Source: Acetobacteraceae bacterium (GTDB taxonomy: Bacteria > Pseudomonadota > Alphaproteobacteria > Acetobacterales > Acetobacteraceae). Taken from it: DNA of 7,939 nucleotides. Every line of letters starts with the position of its first letter. Position 1 is the first letter of the stretch. The notes beneath the pieces were generated by a model. It ran no database searches and was not told the DNA's origin. It worked only from the letters and a program-made list of their open reading frames with translations. Shown here one piece after another: positions 1-5,594 of the stretch. The position numbers and the translations under genes were made by a program. The stretch spans positions 1 to 7,939 of the forward strand of contig PLSZ01000288.1 in the NCBI GenBank assembly GCA_003164305.1, in the 5' to 3' direction.

Positions 1-1
1 A

Positions 2-1324
2 CAATGGGACCGCACCGCGGGAACCTTCGACCTGCATCCCGTGGTGCGCGGCTACGCGATCGGTCATCTGGATGCCGCGTCGCGAGCCGCATCCGGGCAG
101 CGCGTCGCCGATTATTTCACTTCTCGCGCCGAGCCGGATTACGCAAAAGTGGCCTCGCTGGCGGAACTGGCGGACAGGATCCAGGTCATCCAGGCGCTGA
201 CCCTCGCGGGGAAGCTGCAAGAGTCCTGGAACGTGCTGGATCACGGTACGCGTCGCGCGCTCTTCCGTCTGGAACGCCACAATGAGACGTTGGCACTGCT
301 GAAGCCGCACTTTCCGAATGGCTGGTCAGCTCCTCCCTTGGACGTTTGGAACGTTACGGTCATAGCGTCTAGCGCGTTGGTCGCCCTGGGAAGCATAGAG
401 CGCTACGGCGAAGCGGACGCGCAAGCACTGTTTGTTGTCGAAAGGCACGTTACGAACGGCCCCACTAATGATTTGAGTATTTCACTTCAAAACCATTCAG
501 TCCTCCTGAGTCGCAGCGGCATTCAGGCCAAGAGAGATCAGGTGTTGAAGCTGGCTCGCGACGTCGCACAAGCCCTCGGAGACGAACAGCAAGTGCTCTG
601 CTGCGACGTCTGTCGGGCCGGAAATCTCACCGATGAAGGAAGGATGGATGAAGCACACGGCCTCTGGTCCGAATTGATAGCGTCCACCGCGTGGCAACGC
701 AGAAATCGAGAGCTCGAGGCGCAAGCGGCGCACACTGAAGCGGTGCTGCGTTACCATGACGGTTCCCTAACCGAACCCGACCTCCGAGGCATTATCGCGA
801 AAGTTCATAATCTCGGGACCCAATTTCATGAACGGGGGCTATGGCGTCTACTGGGCGGATTTTGCCAGTCAAAACGCGACTTCGCCCAGGCGGTTGACGC
901 CAGCGGCTACGCTGTCGAAATGGCAAGAAACGCGGGACTTTTCGACCCAATAGCGGAGGCCCAACGCGGGATATCCCTCCTCTCGCTCGGTCAGTGCGCC
1001 GCGGCGGAAGCTGCGGCCACTTCAGCCGAGTTTCACATCAGCGCCTATCCGGAGGCCGAGCCTCGCCTGTCCGAACTCTGGCTTGCCCTGGGCCACCCCG
1101 ACAAAGCCCGCGACCACGCACTCATTGGCAACGAATGGGCCTGGGCCGACGGCCCGCCTTACACCCACCACTGGGACCTCGAACGCTGCCGCGCCGTTCT
1201 GCGCGAACTGGGCGAGCCCGAACCCGACCTCCCGCCATTCGCCCCCACCAAAATCGAGCCCCTGCCCTACGAAGCCGACATCAACCGCCTGCTGGCGGAA
1301 CACGCGAAGAAAAAGCCCACCTGA
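2..1324 (+). CDS. STAND (NB-ARC-like) NTPase with TPR-like sensor region, C-terminal part, 5'-truncated by the window edge
   Basis: The frame is open from base 2 with no start codon needed, so the gene begins left of the window; 440 residues are visible. The first residues contain TFDLHPVVRGYA, the motif that closes the winged-helix part of NB-ARC/STAND ATPases, placing the missing P-loop NTPase module (and any TIR, protease or nuclease effector) upstream. The GTG at 41 falls inside this motif and is not a credible start. What follows is almost wholly alpha-helical with TPR-like helix pairs, for example the segments at 880-960 and 1070-1130, and ends in the conserved style GNEWAWADGPPY...W.LERCRAVL..LGEPEPDLPPF. 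In this family the repeats sense a ligand and the NTPase oligomerises; several relatives are antiphage or signalling proteins. Effector and ligand are unknown here. The central part has lower GC than the ends. The stop is at 1322-1324, convergent with vapC. Confidence 0.75.
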   Translation, partial: QWDRTAGTFDLHPVVRGYAIGHLDAASRAASGQRVADYFTSRAEPDYAKVASLAELADRIQVIQALTLAGKLQESWNVLDHGTRRALFRLERHNETLALLKPHFPNGWSAPPLDVWNVTVIASSALVALGSIERYGEADAQALFVVERHVTNGPTNDLSISLQNHSVLLSRSGIQAKRDQVLKLARDVAQALGDEQQVLCCDVCRAGNLTDEGRMDEAHGLWSELIASTAWQRRNRELEAQAAHTEAVLRYHDGSLTEPDLRGIIAKVHNLGTQFHERGLWRLLGGFCQSKRDFAQAVDASGYAVEMARNAGLFDPIAEAQRGISLLSLGQCAAAEAAATSAEFHISAYPEAEPRLSELWLALGHPDKARDHALIGNEWAWADGPPYTHHWDLERCRAVLRELGEPEPDLPPFAPTKIEPLPYEADINRLLAEHAKKKPT

Positions 1325-1397
1325 CGCCGTCACGTGAAATTCATGCGCTCATCGTCCGCGTCGTGCCCCAGGACTCTTTCGACGCCCTTCGCATTGC

Positions 1398-1793
1398 CTA
1401 CAAACACGACCGCAAATCGGTGTGCGTGAAGTCGCCCCCCTTGAACAGCAAAGGCGCATCCATCGTCCTTCCCAGCGCATAGGCCGCGCAATCGGCGAGA
1501 TTCAGCCGCGCCCTGGAATTGATCCCTTTGCCGTACCGATCGAACGCGACGGCGGCGGCGCGCACCTGCGCCTCGTCAAACGGGATCGTCTCGATCTCGG
1601 CATCCGTCAGGAAGCGCCAAAACGCCACGACCGCGGCGGCGCCGTGCCGCAACCGCAACACTGTCGCCGTCTCGTGAACGTTGACCGCCGACATCAAACA
1701 CCGCTCGCCACCGGCGATAATTTCCGCGAAGCTCTGACGATCCGCCTCTCCGAGCAGGATCGCCAGCACGGCGGAGCTATCGACGACGATCAT
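1398..1793 (-). CDS. vapC: VapC-type PIN-domain ribonuclease toxin
   Basis: 131 residues, the normal length for VapC, with a single PIN domain. The acidic metal-binding residues are in their usual places: D5 in the N-terminal VVDSSAVLA strand, E41 in SAVNVHETATV, D101 in NLADCAAYALG, and D121 in LLFKGGDF followed by TDL (D126). VapC toxins are Mg/Mn-dependent RNases that cut tRNA or rRNA when the antitoxin is lost; the RNA target cannot be read from sequence. The ATG overlaps the stop of the upstream antitoxin gene as ATGA (1793-1790), so the pair is translationally coupled and no independent ribosome binding site is evident. All key residues are present, so it is probably active. It converges on the STAND gene with 73 bp between the two stops. 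Confidence 0.9.
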   Translation of the reverse strand: MIVVDSSAVLAILLGEADRQSFAEIIAGGERCLMSAVNVHETATVLRLRHGAAAVVAFWRFLTDAEIETIPFDEAQVRAAAVAFDRYGKGINSRARLNLADCAAYALGRTMDAPLLFKGGDFTHTDLRSCL

Positions 1794-2062
1794 ACCGCGT
1801 TCAGATCGTCCATGATTTCCTCAGGGGAACGCGCGTCAAGGATCGGCATCGAGGCGATCTCGCGCACGATCTTGTCCATCCGTTCCCGGCGCGTCGCGAC
1901 CGAAACGCCGGACCGCCCGCGCGAAGGCCCGAAGCGTGGGATGACGCCGGTTGCCTGAGCGCTGGCTTCCAACGCCTCGCGCACGGCGGCGTCCACCGTG
2001 ACCTGGCGCGCGTCAGCGAGGCGTCGCGCAAGTGTCTCGGTTTCCGGAGATAGTTCGATCAT
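1790..2062 (-). CDS. vapB: VapB-family antitoxin (Rv0623/PSK-type)
   Basis: 90 residues from the ATG at 2062 (MIELSPETETLARR). The N-terminal half is a short helical region ending in VTVDAAVREALEAS, like the DNA-binding and dimerising part of PSK/Rv0623-type VapB antitoxins. The C-terminal tail SMPILDARSPEEIMDDLNAV matches the toxin-wrapping tail of that group (commonly P.LD.RSPDEI). The frame is open up to an ATG at 2188, but the extra 42 residues are Arg/Gly-rich, unlike the family, so the inner start is preferred; a GTG two codons upstream (2068) is an alternative. The ribosome binding site is weak (GGGGTG just upstream). VapB neutralises VapC and, with it, normally represses its own promoter. 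The stop overlaps the vapC start by 4 nt. Confidence 0.82.
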   Translation of the reverse strand: MIELSPETETLARRLADARQVTVDAAVREALEASAQATGVIPRFGPSRGRSGVSVATRRERMDKIVREIASMPILDARSPEEIMDDLNAV

Positions 2063-2097
2063 GATCACCCCAGTGTCCCAGCCCGCGCCGTCGCGCG

Positions 2098-2127
2098 AGT
2101 GTAGCACGGCGGGACGAGCCAGCCCAA
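2098..2127 (-). promoter_or_regulatory. Candidate vapBC promoter with extended -10
   Basis: Read on the minus strand, TACACT (2103-2098) is preceded by TGC, giving an extended -10 element, with a weak -35 TTGGGC (2127-2122) 18 bp upstream. Transcription would start near 2091, about 29 nt before the vapB ATG. A perfect 10-bp palindrome GATCATGATC (2057-2066) spans the start codon and could be part of an autoregulatory operator, but such a short site may be chance. Confidence 0.3.
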
Positions 2128-2213
2128 AACTATCCGCACGGCGCGATTGAACCGCACCCACCTTGCCTCCTCGCCAAATCCCCGCCATTGCTTTCCCTAA
2201 ATCAGCAACGCCC

Positions 2214-2219
2214 AGGAGA
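2214..2219 (+). promoter_or_regulatory. Ribosome binding site fixing the RraA-like start
   Basis: AGGAGA lies 4 nt before the ATG at 2224. It makes 2224 the start rather than the TTG-type codon at 2188, which would add 12 non-family residues and has no such site. Confidence 0.8.
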
Positions 2220-2223
2220 CCTC

Positions 2224-2919
2224 ATGGCCGATCGCCCGTTCAACCAGTCCGACCTCGATGTCCTGGCGCAGTGGGACACGCCGACCATCTGCAACGGCCT
2301 GGAGATCACCAACCCGGAGCGCCGCCGCTTCGGCTACACGGTCGAGCCGATGGTCTGCATCGACCATAAAGCCAAACCGATCGTCGGCCTCGCCCGCGTC
2401 GGCATGATCCGCTCCACCGAGGTGCCGCGTGGCAAGGTCACCGACCGCGCCGACTGGTACGACTATGTCCACGCCACCGATTTCCCGACCATCGCGGTGA
2501 TCCAGGACATCGACGGTCAGATCGGCTACGGCGCCTATTGGGGTGAGGTCCAGTCCACCGTGCACAAAGCCCTCGGCTCCATCGGCTGCGTCACCAACGG
2601 ATCTTTCCGGGATATCGACGCATGGGCGCCCGGCTACCAGATGGTCGGCGGCCGCATCGGACCGAGCCACGCGCATGTTCACATGGTCACGTTCGGCCAG
2701 CCGGTGAACATCTTCGGCATGCAGGTCGGCCACGACGACGTCATCCACGCCGACTTCCACGGCGCCGTGGTGGTGCCGGCGGACTCGGTGCGCAAACTGC
2801 CGGCCGCGATCGATTTGATTTCGCGGCGCGAGAAGGTAATCCTCGACGTCTGCCGCTCCGCCGACTTCACGCCCGCGAAACTGCGCGACGCGCTGAAGAA
2901 GTCGGGCGAGATCCACTGA
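2224..2919 (+). CDS. RraA-family protein (HMG/CHA aldolase-like)
   Basis: 231 residues, the size of the enzymatic branch of the RraA fold (4-hydroxy-4-methyl-2-oxoglutarate / 4-carboxy-4-hydroxy-2-oxoadipate aldolases, often also oxaloacetate decarboxylases) rather than the about 160-residue RNase E regulator RraA. The start is fixed by AGGAGA. The signature block is clear: GEVQST at 107-112, then GCVTNGSFRD at 121-130. Arg129-Asp130 match the Arg-Asp pair that binds pyruvate and Mg2+ in the Pseudomonas putida aldolase. The usual DG just before it is NG here (Asn125). Such enzymes cleave branched oxo-acids from meta-cleavage or protocatechuate routes to pyruvate. The C-terminal helices (SRREKVILDVCRSADFTPAK) are typical. 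It is followed after 16 nt by an FmdB-like gene, so the two are probably co-transcribed. Fold assignment is firm; the reaction is inferred. Confidence 0.85.
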   Translation: MADRPFNQSDLDVLAQWDTPTICNGLEITNPERRRFGYTVEPMVCIDHKAKPIVGLARVGMIRSTEVPRGKVTDRADWYDYVHATDFPTIAVIQDIDGQIGYGAYWGEVQSTVHKALGSIGCVTNGSFRDIDAWAPGYQMVGGRIGPSHAHVHMVTFGQPVNIFGMQVGHDDVIHADFHGAVVVPADSVRKLPAAIDLISRREKVILDVCRSADFTPAKLRDALKKSGEIH

Positions 2920-2935
2920 TCCGAAAGGGTATTCG

Positions 2936-3175
2936 ATGCCCAACTACGAGTACGAGTGCGAAAGCTGCGGCCCGTTCACGGAAAACCGGCCGATGGCGGA
3001 GTTCGACCGGCCCCAGCCCTGCCCCGACTGCGCCGAACCGTCGCCGCGTTTGCTGACCTGTCCGGCGCTGGCGGGCGGTGCGACGGAAACCACCGGGATG
3101 GCGGCGGGCCCGTCGCATCCCGGCGGCTGCGCCTGTTGCGCGGCGCCTCGAAGCTGGAGCGCCGAGGCGGTTTAG
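2936..3175 (+). CDS. FmdB-family zinc-ribbon protein
   Basis: 79 residues starting MPNYEYECESCGPF, the hallmark FmdB N-terminus. Two CxxC knuckles (C8/C11 and C29/C32) form a zinc ribbon; the segment between them (GPF...RPMAEF..PQPCPDC) matches the FmdB variant commonly seen in amidase/formamidase neighbourhoods. The C-terminal part is Gly/Ala-rich and ends with an additional Cys cluster GGCACC (63-68) plus C42, perhaps a second metal site. The ATG has AAAGGG a few bases upstream. It lies 16 nt behind the RraA-like gene on the same strand, suggesting an operon. FmdB proteins are called regulatory on old evidence, but their molecular role is not established; a metal- or nucleic-acid-binding accessory role for the neighbouring enzyme is inference. 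Confidence 0.85.
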   Translation: MPNYEYECESCGPFTENRPMAEFDRPQPCPDCAEPSPRLLTCPALAGGATETTGMAAGPSHPGGCACCAAPRSWSAEAV

Positions 3176-3310
3176 CGACGACGCCAGACGGGACGCGGTT
3201 TGTCGGCCTTTATCGAGCGGCTTGTTGGAAAAATTTACACTTTCGGGTTGAATTTATTAGATACCCGTCGAGTACATGAGAGGCGTCTGACCAGAAAGGC
3301 GCTGAACAGT

Positions 3311-3353
3311 CCCCCTCGCCCGTTTTCTCAGTTTTGGAACACGCGAAGGGGGG
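3311..3353. repeat. Imperfect inverted repeat, potential stem-loop
   Basis: CCCCCTCGC (3311-3319) can pair with GCGAAGGGGG (3343-3352) with one bulged A, enclosing a roughly 23-nt T-rich loop. It lies in the gene-free stretch. It has no downstream T-run, so it is not a standard terminator; it could cap a transcript or be chance in GC-rich DNA. Confidence 0.35.
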
Positions 3354-3357
3354 TGAG

Positions 3358-3378
3358 AGGCGCCATGTCCAGGCGCCA
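3358..3378. repeat. Direct repeat of a palindromic octamer, AGGCGCCA x2
   Basis: AGGCGCCA occurs at 3358-3365 and again at 3371-3378, separated by 5 nt. Because GGCGCC is self-complementary, the two copies can also pair as a hairpin with a 7-nt loop. It lies directly after the preceding stem-loop. Confidence 0.45.
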
Positions 3379-3412
3379 CCGCCGGGGGCCGTCAGACGAA
3401 TGTCGGGATACT

Positions 3413-3426
3413 TTACACGTCTGTAA
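3413..3426. promoter_or_regulatory. Candidate activator-binding palindrome upstream of the PEP-CTERM gene
   Basis: TTACA-cgtc-TGTAA is a perfect 5-bp-arm inverted repeat. Its centre is about 97 bp upstream of the transcription start predicted from the better-placed sigma-54-like element, within the distance at which sigma-54 enhancer-binding proteins usually bind. Another TTTACAC occurs at 3234-3240. A PrsR-type regulator is a plausible binder by analogy with other PEP-CTERM regulons; this is inference. Confidence 0.35.
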
Positions 3427-3472
3427 CGCCACCCCCTGACCGCGGTCGCGACCGCCTCCTAAGAGATTGATT

Positions 3473-3507
3473 CGGCACAGCATTTGTTTTTGCCACGCGG
3501 CTTGCTT
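3473..3507 (+). promoter_or_regulatory. Two sigma-54-like -24/-12 elements
   Basis: Against the consensus TGGCAC-N5-TTGC, the sequence shows CGGCAC-agcat-TTGT (3473-3487) and, 18 bp on, TGCCAC-gcggc-TTGC (3491-3505). Each has correct spacing. The first keeps the -24 GG but has T for C at -12; the second keeps the -12 GC but has C for G in the -24 GG. The second would start transcription near 3517, about 40 nt before the ATG at 3556. PEP-CTERM genes in several bacteria are known to depend on RpoN with the PrsK/PrsR pair, which makes the match more meaningful than sequence alone. Confidence 0.4.
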
Positions 3508-3543
3508 GTTAACTCGCGTCGAGTTGTGTCGAATTATCACGGG

Positions 3544-3550
3544 TGGGGAA
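3544..3550 (+). promoter_or_regulatory. Ribosome binding site favouring the start at 3556
   Basis: TGGGGAA lies 5 nt before the ATG at 3556. It is better than the AGAAAG (3675-3680) before the alternative ATG at 3685, and it lies downstream of the predicted sigma-54 start. Confidence 0.5.
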
Positions 3551-3555
3551 CCATC

Positions 3556-4362
3556 ATGCAATTGAAGCTCGAGGATATTCTCTTGGGGCCGGCGACTCGC
3601 GCTGAGGTGCTCGGTGTCGTGCCGAACGATGAAGCGATTTCGGTCGCCACTTCGATCAGCGTCGCCGGGACGACAGAAAGCGCGATGCGCCTCTATGGCG
3701 CGGCTTTGCTCGGCCTTGGGCTGACCCTTGGCATCGCCAGTCAGGCATCGGCCGCAACCTGCACCGGCGCCGGTATTTACAACTCCTCAAACGGCACGGC
3801 CGGGAATCCCGGCACCTCATATAAATATGCCGGGATTGTTGGCGGAAGTGGCACCCTTTGCCAGATTGGGATCGTCGACCCCAGCCCTCCTCCGGCCAGC
3901 GCCGCCGAAGTGAATTCTGGAACGGATCCGTCCAATTACGAAATCTATTATGACGGCGGAAACCTGACCATTACCGAGCAAATTGGTTCCGAAGGAACGA
4001 ATGCGTCTCAGTTCCTTAACATTGGCGTCGAACTTTATTCTTTGAGCGGCACGACAGCGACCTTGGTAACCGGGGCATCGATGGAAATCGTCCCGATATC
4101 CGGGAGCCCGAGTCTGGTCGATACATTAATCAGTGGCGACCCGTTGTCCGCCGGTGACTATGTCATCAGCACCTATTGCCTGAACGCCGGCTGCGTCACC
4201 ACGGGCAACTTAAGCGTCGATCCACAGTTCCAGATTAACTTTACGTCCAGCGGCACCGTCACGACAGGTGACAGTTCGCTCCCCGAGCCAGCGTCACTGG
4301 CTCTGTTCGGCGCCGGTCTGGCTGGTCTCGGCTTCCTGCGCCGCCGCCGGCCGGGGAAATAG
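3556..4362 (+). CDS. PEP-CTERM sorting-domain exported protein
   Basis: 268 residues from the ATG at 3556, or 225 from an ATG at 3685. Residues 44-66 form a normal Sec signal peptide (MRLYGAALLGLGL...ASQASA, then ATC). The mature part is low-complexity, Ser/Thr/Gly-rich and predicted beta-rich, with four cysteines (69, 102, 208, 213) that could form disulfides, and a strand pattern around LSAGDYVISTYC and DPQFQINF. The C-terminus is a textbook PEP-CTERM signal: PEP at 243-245, a hydrophobic helix at about 246-261 and RRRR at 262-265. Such proteins are processed by an exosortase in the inner membrane and sent to the surface or exopolysaccharide matrix. No exosortase lies in the window. Odd point: the 43 residues before the signal peptide (MQLKLEDILLGPATRAE...) have coding-like codon use but no recognised similarity. 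The true start is therefore uncertain. Binding partner and role are unknown. Confidence 0.85.
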   Translation: MQLKLEDILLGPATRAEVLGVVPNDEAISVATSISVAGTTESAMRLYGAALLGLGLTLGIASQASAATCTGAGIYNSSNGTAGNPGTSYKYAGIVGGSGTLCQIGIVDPSPPPASAAEVNSGTDPSNYEIYYDGGNLTITEQIGSEGTNASQFLNIGVELYSLSGTTATLVTGASMEIVPISGSPSLVDTLISGDPLSAGDYVISTYCLNAGCVTTGNLSVDPQFQINFTSSGTVTTGDSSLPEPASLALFGAGLAGLGFLRRRRPGK

Positions 4363-4566
4363 AACAAGCCGCGCCTGCGACGAAACCGGAGGGCGTCGGC
4401 AACGGCGGCGGTCCTGGTAGGATGAGTCCGCTCAGCGAGGCGAATGGCGTGCGTCCGAGGACGAACCGCCGATCACAGAAGCCCTTTCGACCCAGGACGG
4501 CTGTTTCGCCCAGGCCGGTCTGAGCGCCGTGGCGACGTATCAGGAGCGGGAGGCGGGACGCCCGCT
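4363..4566. other. 204-bp convergent intergenic region with a GC-rich hairpin
   Basis: This lies between the PEP-CTERM gene stop and the amidohydrolase stop. No gene is supported. GCGGG-acg-CCCGC (4553-4565) is a perfect 5-bp stem with a 3-nt loop; AGCGGG (4545-4550) can alternatively pair with CCCGCT (4561-4566). It sits immediately after the minus-strand amidohydrolase stop and could be a transcript 3' end, but no T-run follows it on either strand. Confidence 0.4.
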
Positions 4567-5592
4567 TCACCGCCAGGCCGGCAAGAACCGCAGCGCGTTG
4601 CCGCGTTCGATCGCCGCCAGTTCTTTCGTATTGAACCGCGCGGCGAGACCGGTCACGTGCTCGATGCCGGTACGATACGGAAAATCGGTGCCGAACACGA
4701 TCTGCGACAGCGGAACGAGTTTCGCCAGCGCCTGAATGGTGACCTCATTGGAAACCTGCGCGGTATCGTAATAAAACCGTTTCAGCTCGTGATCGACCAT
4801 CTCCTTCGTCACCTTCCCCAGATACGGCGGCACGGTGACCATTTGAACGCGCAACCGCTCGGCGACCGCGGTCAGCACCCCGCCGCCGTGCGAAAAGATG
4901 AAGGTGATGTCCTTATATCGCGCCGACGCGCCGCTGAAGATCAGGTTGGTGATCGTGCGGGTCGTGTCGGCGCCCCACTCCACCGTTCCGTCCGACACGC
5001 CCTTGACGACGTTGACGCAGCAGCTGGGACTCATCGGGTGCGTGTAAACGACCACCTTGCGACGATTGAGTTCCTCGAACACCGGCGCGAGTTCCGGGTA
5101 GCCCAACCATTTATCGCCATAATTGGTCATCATGCCGATGCCGTCGGCCTTCAGCGTATCGAACGCGTAGGCGATCTCCTTCAGGCTTTCGTCGATGTTG
5201 GGCATTGGCAACATCGCGAACACCCCAAAACGGCCTGGATGATCGGTGGCGATCTTGCGCGACCACTCGTTGGATTCGCGTGCCACCCGCGCGGCGTCGG
5301 CGGGCGGCAGGAAGCCGACCTGCGGCGGCATGGGCGACAAAATCGATGTCGCGGTGCCCGCTTTATCCATGTCCTCGAGCGATTTTTCCGGCGTCCAACC
5401 CGTCATCGGCGGATTGTCCAGATGCGCTTTTTTCACCGCTTCGACATAAGCGGGCGCGACCACATGGTGATGCACGTCGATCCGGAACGGTTTCGGCGCG
5501 GCGATCGCGCCGCCAGCCGCGATCGACGCGAACGCGGTCGCGAGGCCGCCACGCAACACATGGCGACGCCCGCGCGCACACCCTTGGTTCAT
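4567..5592 (-). CDS. Tat-exported amidohydrolase (amidohydrolase 2 / ACMSD-like family)
   Basis: 341 residues from the ATG at 5592, which has GGGAGGG 6 nt upstream. The frame stays open further upstream, but that part is the shadow of the hydratase gene. Residues 8-14 GRRHVLR give a twin-arginine (RRxxL-like) motif, followed by an Ala/Gly-rich hydrophobic stretch and a likely cut near GGAIAA (27-32), so export by Tat to the periplasm is predicted. The TIM-barrel metal site of PF04909 enzymes is intact: H41 and H43 (DVHHHV), H185 (VVYTHPM), H235 (FSHGGG) and D303 (FGTDFPY). Relatives decarboxylate or hydrolyse aromatic or ring-derived acids (aminocarboxymuconate semialdehyde decarboxylase, gamma-resorcylate decarboxylase and kin). 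The substrate is unknown. The gene starts 2 nt after the hydratase stop, so it is translationally coupled; it is the last gene of the cluster. Confidence 0.85.
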   Translation of the reverse strand: MNQGCARGRRHVLRGGLATAFASIAAGGAIAAPKPFRIDVHHHVVAPAYVEAVKKAHLDNPPMTGWTPEKSLEDMDKAGTATSILSPMPPQVGFLPPADAARVARESNEWSRKIATDHPGRFGVFAMLPMPNIDESLKEIAYAFDTLKADGIGMMTNYGDKWLGYPELAPVFEELNRRKVVVYTHPMSPSCCVNVVKGVSDGTVEWGADTTRTITNLIFSGASARYKDITFIFSHGGGVLTAVAERLRVQMVTVPPYLGKVTKEMVDHELKRFYYDTAQVSNEVTIQALAKLVPLSQIVFGTDFPYRTGIEHVTGLAARFNTKELAAIERGNALRFLPAWR

Positions 5593-5594
5593 CG

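Larger units (their letters stand above)
3176..3555. other. 380-bp gene-free stretch upstream of the PEP-CTERM gene
   Basis: No convincing gene on either strand: the open frames lack ribosome binding sites and have no recognisable protein features. The stretch contains an AT-rich patch (3229-3264, with TTTACA at 3234-3239 and TAGATA at 3258-3263), two potential RNA hairpins (3311-3353 and 3359-3377), a palindrome (3413-3426) and sigma-54-like elements (3473-3507). It is probably the control region of the PEP-CTERM gene and the 3' end of the RraA-FmdB operon. No clear intrinsic terminator with a T-run follows the FmdB-like gene. Confidence 0.6.

Noticed and set aside
41..1324. Complete 427-aa gene starting at GTG 41
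   Set aside because: The frame is open to the window edge and the residues before 41 are part of the conserved FDLHPVVRG motif, so this is a truncated gene and not a new start.
1331..1343. Near-palindrome CGTGAAATTCATG between the STAND gene and vapC
   Set aside because: One mismatch and only 6-bp arms, no T-run; not distinguishable from chance.
1422..1958. 178-aa plus-strand frame over vapBC
   Set aside because: Antisense to both toxin and antitoxin, with Arg-rich low-information sequence and no start signal.
2197..2943. 248-aa minus-strand frame opposite the RraA-like gene
   Set aside because: Runs through a gene with clear family motifs; its repetitive Val/Asp/His composition is typical of an antisense shadow.
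3200..3439. 79-aa small protein in the gene-free stretch
   Set aside because: Starts at TTG without a ribosome binding site, Arg-rich, and spans both hairpins and the palindrome; more likely non-coding.
4545..4566. Intrinsic terminator after the amidohydrolase gene
   Set aside because: The hairpin is real on paper, but no T-run follows in either direction, so it is listed only as a hairpin within the intergenic region.
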